A stretch of DNA of 53,373 bases, from positions 1 to 53,373 of the forward strand of contig JAEYYV010000048.1 of assembly GCA_023428295.1 (NCBI GenBank), read 5' to 3'. A program made the translations under genes and the position numbers. The stretch comes from Pseudomonadota bacterium (GTDB lineage Bacteria > Myxococcota_A > Polyangia > Haliangiales > Haliangiaceae). The notes below the pieces were generated by a model. The model worked only from the letters and a program-made list of their open reading frames with translations, was not told the origin of the DNA and did not search any database. Shown here piece by piece: positions 15,964 through 24,202 of this stretch; the stretch's first letter is position 1, and every line of letters starts with the position of its first letter.

Positions 15964-16784
15964 GTGCCGTCCTTCGAATCGCTCGTCGGTGTGCCGCTCG
16001 TCGGTGTGCTCGTCGGTGTGCTCGTCGGTGTGCTCGCCGATGTGCTCGTCGGTGTGCCGCTCGTCGGCGTGCTCGCCGGTGTGCTCGTCGGTGTGCCGCT
16101 GCCGCTCTTCGCTGGGCGTGCAGCTTTCTCGGCGTGACCGCTCGTGCCGAACCTGCGCGCGAGCTCCGCGAAGACCCTCTCGACGGGAATGCGACGTGCG
16201 GTGAGGCCGACCATGACGTGAAACAGCAAGTCCGCGGTCTCGGACACGACGCGCTCGTCGCTGCCGCTCGGCAGCTCGGCCGCGAGCTCTCCGGATTCCT
16301 CGGCGATCTTCTCGAGGATCTTCGGCATGCCCTTGTCGAGCAGGCTCTTCGTGTAGCTCTTCTCGCCTGTCGACGAATCGCGACGGTCGACGAGGATCTG
16401 CCCGAGCCGCGAGATCACCTGCGCGCTGTCACTATCGATCGCGGGAACACCATCGTCGTCGACGCCGTCATCGCGATGAAAGAAGCACGTGGTGGCTCCC
16501 GTGTGACACGTGGGACCGGCCGGCCTCGCGCGCACCAAGATCGCGTCGCCATCGCAATCGAGGCGCAGCTCGACGAGCGCGAGCGTGTTGCCGCTCGTCT
16601 CGCCCTTCTTCCACAGCGCCTGTCGCGAGCGCGACCAGAAGTGCACGACGCTCGTCGCGCGCGTCAGCTGCAACGACTCCGCGTTCATCCACGCGAGCAT
16701 CAGCACGGCACCGGTCGCAGCATCCTGCACGATCGCCGGCACCAGCCCGCGCTCGTCGTAGGTGGGCGAAAGCGGCGCGCTCAC
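15960..16784 (-). CDS. hisI: Bifunctional phosphoribosyl-AMP cyclohydrolase/phosphoribosyl-ATP pyrophosphatase with repetitive tail
   Basis: 274 aa (HisIE). The N-terminal HisI domain has LVPAIVQDAATGAVLMLAWMN, W..RSRQALWKKGETSG and the zinc/Mg residues DCDGD and PTCHTGATTCFF. The C-terminal HisE domain (about 135-222) has EKSYTKSLLDKG and EKIAEESGEL...ETADLLFHVMV. Together they catalyse steps two and three of histidine synthesis. The last 45 residues are a low-complexity run of TPTS/TPAS/SGTP units encoded by 12-bp tandem repeats, which is not part of the family and probably unstructured. GTG start 54 nt after hisF; the gap holds the 12-bp palindrome CGTTCGCGAACG (16792-16803). Confidence 0.93.
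   Translation of the reverse strand: MSAPLSPTYDERGLVPAIVQDAATGAVLMLAWMNAESLQLTRATSVVHFWSRSRQALWKKGETSGNTLALVELRLDCDGDAILVRARPAGPTCHTGATTCFFHRDDGVDDDGVPAIDSDSAQVISRLGQILVDRRDSSTGEKSYTKSLLDKGMPKILEKIAEESGELAAELPSGSDERVVSETADLLFHVMVGLTARRIPVERVFAELARRFGTSGHAEKAARPAKSGSGTPTSTPASTPTSGTPTSTSASTPTSTPTSTPTSGTPTSDSKDGT
15981..16110 (-). repeat. 12-bp tandem repeat array in the 3' end of hisIE
   Basis: On the + strand the unit is GTGCTCGTCGGT with small variants and occasional 3-bp inserts (ccg). It runs through most of this stretch and encodes T-P-T-S units in frame with HisIE. Unit length and inserts are multiples of three, so copy-number change would alter tail length without breaking the frame. 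Confidence 0.85.
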
Positions 16785-16838
16785 CGGCCTACGTTCGCGA
16801 ACGCCGATCGCACTGTCAACGCCTGCCGATCGCGTTCG

Positions 16839-17600
<762 letters not shown>

Positions 17601-17742
17601 CGCATCCAACTCGCTGTCCGGTATTCGGACAACTGTCCAACTCGCTGGACAAAAGTGGTGGATTTGACCAAATCGGCGACGTTTTGGGGTCGGACCCCAA
17701 CCCGCTGCGAAAGTGGTGGATTTGACCAGGGGGCGGGAGGCC
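17601..17742 (-). repeat. Repeat-rich hisA-hisF spacer
   Basis: This 142-nt gap interrupts an otherwise tightly packed operon. It holds a 19-bp exact direct repeat (17652-17670 and 17710-17728, TGGTCAAATCCACCACTTT in mRNA sense). Between the copies lies the palindrome TTGGGGTCGGACCCCAA (17684-17700). Two small hairpins follow just before hisF: TGTCCA-N6-TGGACA (17634-17651) and TGTCCG-N5-CGGACA (17615-17631). It looks like a REP-type element or structured RNA spacer; no coding is seen. Confidence 0.75.
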
Positions 17743-18468
17743 TCATCGCGCGGCGCCTCCATGCGCAGCGTGGGCCGCGGCGGCCACGGTGAAGCGCTTG
17801 TCGTAGATCGCGCGGCCGACGACGACGGCGGCGATGTTGGCGTCGCGCAGGCGCACGATGTCGTCGAGCTCGCCGACGCCGCCGGACGCGATCACCTCGA
17901 TCGGCACCGCGTGCGCGAGCTGCGAAGTAGCGGCGACGTTGGGGCCGTGGCGCAGGCCGTCGCGCGCGATGTCCGTGTAGAGCAGCGCGGCGGCGCCCCA
18001 CGAGGCGGCGCGATCTCCGAGCTCGATGGCGGTGACGTTGCTCGCTTCGGTCCAGCCGTCGACAGCGACGATGCCATCGCGCGCGTCGACGGCGACGATG
18101 ACCACGCCCGGGTGCGCGCGGCACAGCTCCTCGACGAGCGCGGGCGACTTCACGGCGGCGGTGCCGAGGACGACAAAGGCGGCGCCCATCGCGAGGACTT
18201 CGTCGAACGCGGCGCGATCGCGGATGCCCCCGCCGACCTCGACGGGAATCGGCGATGCGGCGACGATCGCGCGCACGAGGTCTGCTTGGCGAGGCTCGCC
18301 GAAGGCGCCGTTCAGATCCACGACGTGCAGCCGGTCGGCGCCGTCGTGCGCGAGCTGCGCGACGAGCTGTACGGGATCATCGTGAAAGATCGTCGCGCGA
18401 TCGCGCTTGCCCTCTTCGAGGCGGACCGCTCTACCGTCGAGGAGATCGATGGCGGGAAATAGCTTCAC
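17743..18468 (-). CDS. hisA: ProFAR isomerase
   Basis: 241 aa TIM-barrel enzyme that isomerises ProFAR to PRFAR in histidine synthesis. KLFPAIDLLDGRAVRL holds the catalytic D8; the partner Asp is in VIVAVDARDG (about 128). Phosphate loops VEVGGGIRD and VIASGGVGELDD are intact. The GTG at 18468 forms a GTGA overlap with the hisH stop, which decides the start against the longer open frame to 18537. HisF begins 142 nt downstream after the repeat-rich spacer. Confidence 0.95.
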   Translation of the reverse strand: MKLFPAIDLLDGRAVRLEEGKRDRATIFHDDPVQLVAQLAHDGADRLHVVDLNGAFGEPRQADLVRAIVAASPIPVEVGGGIRDRAAFDEVLAMGAAFVVLGTAAVKSPALVEELCRAHPGVVIVAVDARDGIVAVDGWTEASNVTAIELGDRAASWGAAALLYTDIARDGLRHGPNVAATSQLAHAVPIEVIASGGVGELDDIVRLRDANIAAVVVGRAIYDKRFTVAAAAHAAHGGAAR

Positions 18469-19120
18469 GTGCTCTCCACGAAGTTGGCGAGAAGGCGCAG
18501 GCCGACCGCTTGCGACTTCTCGGGATGGAACTGACACGCGAAGACGTTGTTCCTGCGCACCGCCGCGGTGATCGAGCTGCCGTGCTCGGCGGTGGCTGCG
18601 AGGATCGAACGATCGGTGGGCACCGCGTGATACGAGTGCACGAAGTAGAAGTACGCACCGTCGGCGACGCCAGCGAACAGCTCGTCCGGCGGCAACGTGT
18701 CACCGTCGGTCGGCGAGTTGTGCACGATCTGGCGCACGCGGTTCCAACCCATGTGCGGCACCTTGAGGCGCCGGTCGGTGGGTGCGAGGCGCACGACACG
18801 ACCACCGAGGATGCCGAGCCCGTCGACGGGCCCTTGCTCCTCGGACGACTCGAACAGCACCTGCATGCCGAGGCAGATGCCGAGATAAGGCCGGCCCGAG
18901 CGGATCGCTTCGCGAAGCGCGTCCCCGAGGCCGCGAACGTCGAGGCCCTGCATGAACACGCCGAACGCGCCTTGGCCCGGCACGACCACTCTGTCCGCTT
19001 TCCGGACAGCGTCCGGATCGCGCGTGATCGTGACACTCGCACCGGCCGCGGCGAGAGCGCGCTCGACCGAGCGCAGGTTGCCGGAGCACACGTCGACGAT
19101 CGTGACGTCGCGAGACGTGC

Positions 19121-19124
<4 letters not shown>
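18465..19124 (-). CDS. hisH: Imidazole glycerol phosphate synthase glutaminase subunit
   Basis: 219 aa class I glutamine amidotransferase. Nucleophile C84 in YLGICLGMQVL, His and Glu of the triad in FACQFHPEKSQ near 200, and oxyanion strand VVVPGQGAFG. It releases ammonia from glutamine for HisF. GTG start overlapping the hisB stop (GTGA); stop overlapping hisA. The gene contains an internal inverted repeat CTGTCCG-N5-CGGACAG (18991-19009) with the same core as a hairpin in the hisA-hisF spacer. Confidence 0.95.
18991..19009 (-). repeat. Inverted repeat inside hisH
   Basis: CTGTCCG, five-base loop, CGGACAG. Its six-base core (TGTCCG/CGGACA, loop of five) is the same as in the hairpin at 17615-17631 in the spacer before hisF. 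It lies in codons for the segment before VVVPGQGAFG. Confidence 0.5.
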
Positions 19125-19717
<593 letters not shown>

Positions 19718-19726
19718 CGCCTCTCC

Positions 19727-19755
19727 TTGTATCAGCTGGGTCTCGATCGTACAAA
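19727..19755 (+). promoter_or_regulatory. Candidate promoter of the lipoprotein gene at 19762
   Basis: TTGTAT (19727-19732), a 17-nt spacer and TACAAA (19750-19755), ending 6 nt before the ATG; no Shine-Dalgarno. It overlaps the leader of the divergent his operon. Confidence 0.45.
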
Positions 19756-19761
19756 CGACGG

Positions 19762-20904
19762 ATGCTTCGCGACCCGCGGGTGTTCACGAACGTTGTCATG
19801 GCGCTTTCGGCGCTCGCTGCGTGTGGCAGCGATCCCAAGCCCAAGCCGAAGAAGCCGGACGTCGTCAAGGAAGAGCCGCCGCCGCCCAAGGTGGAGACCG
19901 AGGAAGATCGCGAGCAGAAGCGCCTCGAAGCCGCGCGCGCGATCGTTCCGGAAGGCAGCAACTGCCTCCCGGTCGCGCTCAAGGAGAGCGGTGCGCCGCG
20001 CCTCGAGCTCGCCGCGGTGGAGACGGCTGCTGTGGTGTGCGCTGTCGATATCGACGAGAGCCGCCTCCTCGGTCCCGTGGGTTGCTGGTCCGTGGACCTC
20101 GCCTCCGGCTCGCTCGTCGGTCGCGAGCTCGCTCCGCTGCCGGGCCACGCGCTGCCGGTGAACCTCGACGATCGCTGCGCTCGCGGCTACTGCTTGCCCA
20201 AGGATGCGAAGGCGCCGCCGACGAAGATGGTGAGCCTCGCGTGGAACGCGGAAGGTTCCAAGGTCGCGCTGCTCGCCGGCGACGATCTCCACGTGTTCGA
20301 CGCGGGTACCAAAGCGCACGAGAAGAGCTTCTCGGTGCGCGGCGACAAGGGCGTCTCCAACGAGCCGCGCGCGGTGCACTGGGTCGCCGACGTGCTGTTC
20401 GTCGAGGGCTTCGATCAAGGTCCGCACTCGGCCGTGTGGGCGTTCAAATCCGACGGCACGCAGCTCGGCCCGATCACGGCGATCGGCGGCAAGGAGGACA
20501 AGCCTCTCTCCACGCACAACGGATCGTTCTCGATCCTCGACAAGACGCGCGTCGGTGTCGCCGAGCACGGCTTCAGCACGCTCACGATCTACGAGGCCGA
20601 CACCGGCAAGCGCAGCAAGCTGGTTCGCAAGCTCGCGAAGCCGCCGTGCAAGAGTGACGAGCTCGACGCGTTCTGGACGGACAACACCGACGCCGTCGGC
20701 GCGAAGTGCAAAGACCACATGACCAAGAACTTCGGCGCGCTGATCGGTGCGAGCGCCGTCGCGGGCAAGACGAACTACCTCGTCATGCTGCGCGGTGAGC
20801 GCCTCGGCGAGCTCGCCGTTCTCGACGCGAAGACCCTCGCCGAGAAGAAGGTCATCAAGATGCCGTGGTGCGAAGCGGACACAACCGCTGCCGCCGACGA
20901 GTAG
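19762..20904 (+). CDS. Putative lipoprotein with possible beta-propeller-like repeats
   Basis: 380 aa. A signal peptide ends in LAAC with Cys21 as the lipid-anchor residue, then a Lys/Pro/Glu-rich linker (23-55). The body has several stretches of WD/propeller character (VSLAWNAEGSKVALLAGDDLHVFDAG, AVWAFKSDGTQLGPI, LTIYEADTGKRSKLV) and eight or so cysteines, consistent with an envelope protein stabilised by disulfides. No family recognised. It is a single gene between the his operon and the convergent DnaK-like gene. Confidence 0.75.
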   Translation: MLRDPRVFTNVVMALSALAACGSDPKPKPKKPDVVKEEPPPPKVETEEDREQKRLEAARAIVPEGSNCLPVALKESGAPRLELAAVETAAVVCAVDIDESRLLGPVGCWSVDLASGSLVGRELAPLPGHALPVNLDDRCARGYCLPKDAKAPPTKMVSLAWNAEGSKVALLAGDDLHVFDAGTKAHEKSFSVRGDKGVSNEPRAVHWVADVLFVEGFDQGPHSAVWAFKSDGTQLGPITAIGGKEDKPLSTHNGSFSILDKTRVGVAEHGFSTLTIYEADTGKRSKLVRKLAKPPCKSDELDAFWTDNTDAVGAKCKDHMTKNFGALIGASAVAGKTNYLVMLRGERLGELAVLDAKTLAEKKVIKMPWCEADTTAAADE

Positions 20905-20914
20905 CTCGCGAGCT

Positions 20915-23590
20915 CTATCGCCGAAGCTGCTGCAGTCGCTCGCGCGAGGCAGCCACGTTCTCTTCCGGCACACCGCCGACGAGATCGAGCGAGGCTTGCT
21001 GCTCGCGCCCGGTCTGCGCATCGCGCGCTTTGACGCGCAGGATGCCGGACGGATCGAGGTGGAACGTCACCTCGATCGAGGTCTCCCCGCGTGGACGCGG
21101 CGTGAGTCCCTCGAGAACGAGGTCGCCGATGATCGTGTTGTTGTCGAGCCGGCGTGATTCGCCTTGGCAGACCACGATGCGCACGGCCTTCTGCAAGTCG
21201 CGCGACGTGGAGAACACCTTCACCGCTTGTGCGGGCACGCGCGAGTTGCGGCGGATGATCTCCTCGCAATAGCCAGCGACGGTCGCGATGCCGAGGCTGC
21301 GCGGCGTCACGTCCATCACGATCGGCGCGCGTGCGGGCGGCGCGACCGACGGCGCTTGCGTCCGTGGTTGCAGGACGGGATACGCCTGCGGTCCGCCCAT
21401 CGGCGGTGGCGCGGACGGCGCTTGCGTGCGCTGCGCGGGCGCTTGGAAGCCACGCGCCGTAGACGCGGCGCTCGACGGCATTCCGAGATCCGTCTGCTCG
21501 GACTCGAGCTCGAGGAGCGTCGCGCCGATCTGCGGCGACTGATACGCGGGCGGCGCGCTCGGCACCATCGTGCGTGCAGTCGGCGACGCGGTGGGCATCG
21601 ACGGGGCGGACGACGCGGGAGGATACGAGGGCGGTGGTTGCGACGGCGCGGCGACGGGCCGAACCGGCGGCACCATCGACATCATCGTCGGTGCGGTCGA
21701 TGGAGCGGCAGGAACGGCGGGCGGGAACGAGGGGCTCGGCTGCGGCGGCTCTTGATCGCCGGGCTTGGTCTGGAAGTCGTCGGGCGAGCCCCACTCGATC
21801 GCCGGCTGCGACTGATCGCGTCGCTCGTCATCGACCTTCGCATCGAGCTTGTTGGGCGGAGTGGGTGGCGGAGCGACTGGGCCCGCTGTCGACGCACGCG
21901 TGACGGGAAGTGGTGGCGGCGTGATCGCGCCCATGCCGCGATTGGTGGGGGGCTTGGGCGTCGCCGGCGGGCGTGCAGTCCCCGACGGAGGCGTGGGGAT
22001 CTGGAGCGGCTCCGCCTGCGTCGTCTCGTCGGGGAGCTGGAACGATGACGGCGCCGCTGGCACACCGAAGGCGGTCTGTCGCGGCGCGGGTGGAACATCG
22101 GTGCGCGGCAACGGCTGCGTCATCGTCGGCGAGGCAGTCGCACCGCGCAGCCGACCGATCGGCTGTTGCGGTCCGGTCTGCGTGCGTCCCTCGAACACCT
22201 CGCGCGTTCCGGCGCGCTGCACCGAGTAGCCGGTGTCGACCTTCTTCTCCGCGCCGTAGTTGGCGGTGGTGCGCTTCGGGCGCTCCTCGAGCACCGGCGG
22301 CGACGACAGATCCGTGAACGACTGCATCGTCACGCCCTTGTCGCTCAGCGACTTCAGCGGGTCCGTCGCCGTCTTCTCCTCGGCCAGCTCGGCAGGCTCG
22401 ATCTTCGGCACCTGCGCCGAGATGCGTCCCGAGCGCGAGAGGATGCGCTCGAGCGACGTCGCTTGCAGTGCAGCACCTACCGCGACCGCGTCCTCGGGGT
22501 TCACGTCGGTGCGCGGCGCTTTCGAGAAGAACTTGCTGACCTGATCGCGAACGTACGGGATCTTGGTGGTGCCGCCCACGAGGATGATGTCGTCGATCTT
22601 GTCGACGGCGAGGCCGGCGTACGACATCGCCTCTTTGCAGACGGGGAACGTCTTGTCGATGATGTCGGAGACCTGCGAGACGAACTGATCGCGCGTGATC
22701 TCGATCTGCAGGTTCAGCGGCCGCCCGCTCGGTCCGTAGGCGATCTCGTCGACGCGGACCACCGCACGCGAGCGTCGCGAGAGCTCGATCTTGGTCTGCT
22801 CCGCAACGGCGCGCAGGCGCATCATCGAGATCTCGTTCGTGCGCAGATCGATGCGGTTCTCGCTGAGGAACTTCGCGACCATCGTGTCGACGAGCCGCTC
22901 GTCGAGATCGTCGCCGCCGAGGAACGTGTCACCGGCGGTACCCAGCACCTCGTACACCTGATCGTTCAGGCGGAGGATCGTGATGTCGAACGTGCCGCCG
23001 CCGAAATCGTAGACGGCGATCGTCTGCCGCAGGTTGCGCGTGTTGCCATATGCGAGCGCCGCCGCCGTGGGCTCGTTGAGCACGCGCACGACGGTGATGC
23101 CGGCGATCGCCCCCGCGGTTGCCGTGGCAGATCGCTGCGCGTCGTTGAAGCTCGCGGGCACCGTGACCACCGCGCGCGCGACCTCGTGCCCGAGCTGCTG
23201 CGTCGCGATGTTGCGTACGTGATCGAGGACGATCGCGCTGATCTCTGGCACCGCGAACTCGCCACCGCGCGTGACGATCAGCGGCAGCTCGTTCTCGCCC
23301 TCCTTGATCTGGTAGGGCATCCGCTTTCGCGCGGTCTTGACCTCGTTCGAGGAGAACGCGCGGCCGATCAGTCGCTTGACCGAGTAGATCGTGTTCTGCG
23401 GATCGATGACCTTGCGCTGCTTGGCACCCGCGCCGACGACGACGCCGCCGTTCGGATGGAACGACACGACCGACGGATGGATCTTGCCGCCGCTCTCGTC
23501 GGGCAGCACCCGCACGTTTCCCCCGGCGTCCGCGTGCGCGACCACCGAGTTGGAGGTGCCTAGGTCGATGCCAACGATCGGATCTGTCAC
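20915..23590 (-). CDS. DnaK-like Hsp70 with long Pro-rich insert and no C-terminal lid
   Basis: 891 aa. A complete Hsp70 ATPase domain (1 to about 385) has GIDLGTSNS, the phosphate loop DFGGGTFDITIL and the adenosine motif ILVGGTTKIPYV. Next comes a disordered stretch of about 340 residues rich in Pro, Ala, Ser, Thr and Gln (SAPPPMGGPQAYPVLQP). A recognisable beta substrate-binding domain follows (about 735-870; DVTPRSLGIATVAG, FSTSRDLQKAV, GILRVKARDAQTGREQ). The chain ends right after it, so the helical lid is missing. GTG start. It is not the housekeeping DnaK: no grpE or dnaJ nearby, and the insert separates the allosteric linker from the substrate domain. Probably a specialised chaperone or regulator. 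Confidence 0.9.
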   Translation of the reverse strand: MTDPIVGIDLGTSNSVVAHADAGGNVRVLPDESGGKIHPSVVSFHPNGGVVVGAGAKQRKVIDPQNTIYSVKRLIGRAFSSNEVKTARKRMPYQIKEGENELPLIVTRGGEFAVPEISAIVLDHVRNIATQQLGHEVARAVVTVPASFNDAQRSATATAGAIAGITVVRVLNEPTAAALAYGNTRNLRQTIAVYDFGGGTFDITILRLNDQVYEVLGTAGDTFLGGDDLDERLVDTMVAKFLSENRIDLRTNEISMMRLRAVAEQTKIELSRRSRAVVRVDEIAYGPSGRPLNLQIEITRDQFVSQVSDIIDKTFPVCKEAMSYAGLAVDKIDDIILVGGTTKIPYVRDQVSKFFSKAPRTDVNPEDAVAVGAALQATSLERILSRSGRISAQVPKIEPAELAEEKTATDPLKSLSDKGVTMQSFTDLSSPPVLEERPKRTTANYGAEKKVDTGYSVQRAGTREVFEGRTQTGPQQPIGRLRGATASPTMTQPLPRTDVPPAPRQTAFGVPAAPSSFQLPDETTQAEPLQIPTPPSGTARPPATPKPPTNRGMGAITPPPLPVTRASTAGPVAPPPTPPNKLDAKVDDERRDQSQPAIEWGSPDDFQTKPGDQEPPQPSPSFPPAVPAAPSTAPTMMSMVPPVRPVAAPSQPPPSYPPASSAPSMPTASPTARTMVPSAPPAYQSPQIGATLLELESEQTDLGMPSSAASTARGFQAPAQRTQAPSAPPPMGGPQAYPVLQPRTQAPSVAPPARAPIVMDVTPRSLGIATVAGYCEEIIRRNSRVPAQAVKVFSTSRDLQKAVRIVVCQGESRRLDNNTIIGDLVLEGLTPRPRGETSIEVTFHLDPSGILRVKARDAQTGREQQASLDLVGGVPEENVAASRERLQQLRR

Positions 23591-23607
23591 GAAGTACCGG
23601 GGCTAGG

Positions 23608-24147
23608 TTACCGACTCTCTTCGAGAGTGGCCAGAACGCGGTCGTACCAGCGTTCGAGATGAGCACGAAAGGGCCACATCCACCCGTACGAGCTACCCGT
23701 GAACTGCCCGATGATGTGTTCGCGGTAGGATGCGCGCCGCGGATAGTCGGCGCCCCACACCTCGGCGGCGGCGCGAATGCTCTCGGCGTACGCCTCTTTC
23801 TCGAAGTACGCACGGAACCACGCGAGCCCCATCGGCAGCGGGAGCAAGACATAAAGGATTGCCATGCCCGGCAGCGTGAACTTCCGGAATTGTCGGAGGT
23901 GCACCGCTTCGTGACACAGCGTCACGTAGCGACGATCGCAATCCCACTCGTCCCAATCCGAGGTCACGTAGACCGTCTTGCCGATCGTCGTCTGGTACGA
24001 GTCCAGATACGTGCGCATCTGACCGAACGTCACGCCGATCAACGCGTAGTGAATCGCGCGATGAAGCCGGGAGCGATCCTTCCGGATGACTCGAAAGCCC
24101 GGCAGCTCGGCGCGCAGTTTCTCGACGAGCCGATCGTAGCGGTTCAC
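23608..24147 (-). CDS. Putative zincin-like protein (HEAVH motif), unknown function
   Basis: 179 aa. HEAVH at 79-83 (LCHEAVHLRQ) and an acidic motif FEKEAYAES about 32 residues later resemble a gluzincin zinc site (HExxH plus downstream Glu). A hydrophobic stretch between them (93-112, MAILYVLLPLPMGLAW) could be a membrane segment. No family recognised. GTG at 24147 with TACGAT ending 6 nt upstream. The gene has the same orientation as the DnaK-like gene 17 nt downstream, so the two may be co-transcribed. Peptidase activity is an inference from two motifs. Confidence 0.65.
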   Translation of the reverse strand: MNRYDRLVEKLRAELPGFRVIRKDRSRLHRAIHYALIGVTFGQMRTYLDSYQTTIGKTVYVTSDWDEWDCDRRYVTLCHEAVHLRQFRKFTLPGMAILYVLLPLPMGLAWFRAYFEKEAYAESIRAAAEVWGADYPRRASYREHIIGQFTGSSYGWMWPFRAHLERWYDRVLATLEESR

Positions 24148-24153
24148 GCACGC

Positions 24154-24159
24154 ATCGTA
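24154..24159 (-). promoter_or_regulatory. Candidate -10 box of the zincin-like gene (leaderless type)
   Basis: TACGAT ends 6 nt before the GTG at 24147. No Shine-Dalgarno and no clear -35. Confidence 0.4.
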
Positions 24160-24202
24160 GCCGATTGACTGGACGGTCGCAGATCCGTAGCGTGCTCCGT
24201 CC

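Noticed and set aside
15981..16110. Repeat array in hisIE as a CRISPR or origin
   Set aside because: Head-to-tail 12-bp units without spacers, fully in frame with the HisIE tail.
17601..17762. N-terminal extension of HisF
   Set aside because: HisF has normal length from 17600. The extension is encoded by hairpins and direct repeats and overlaps hisA.
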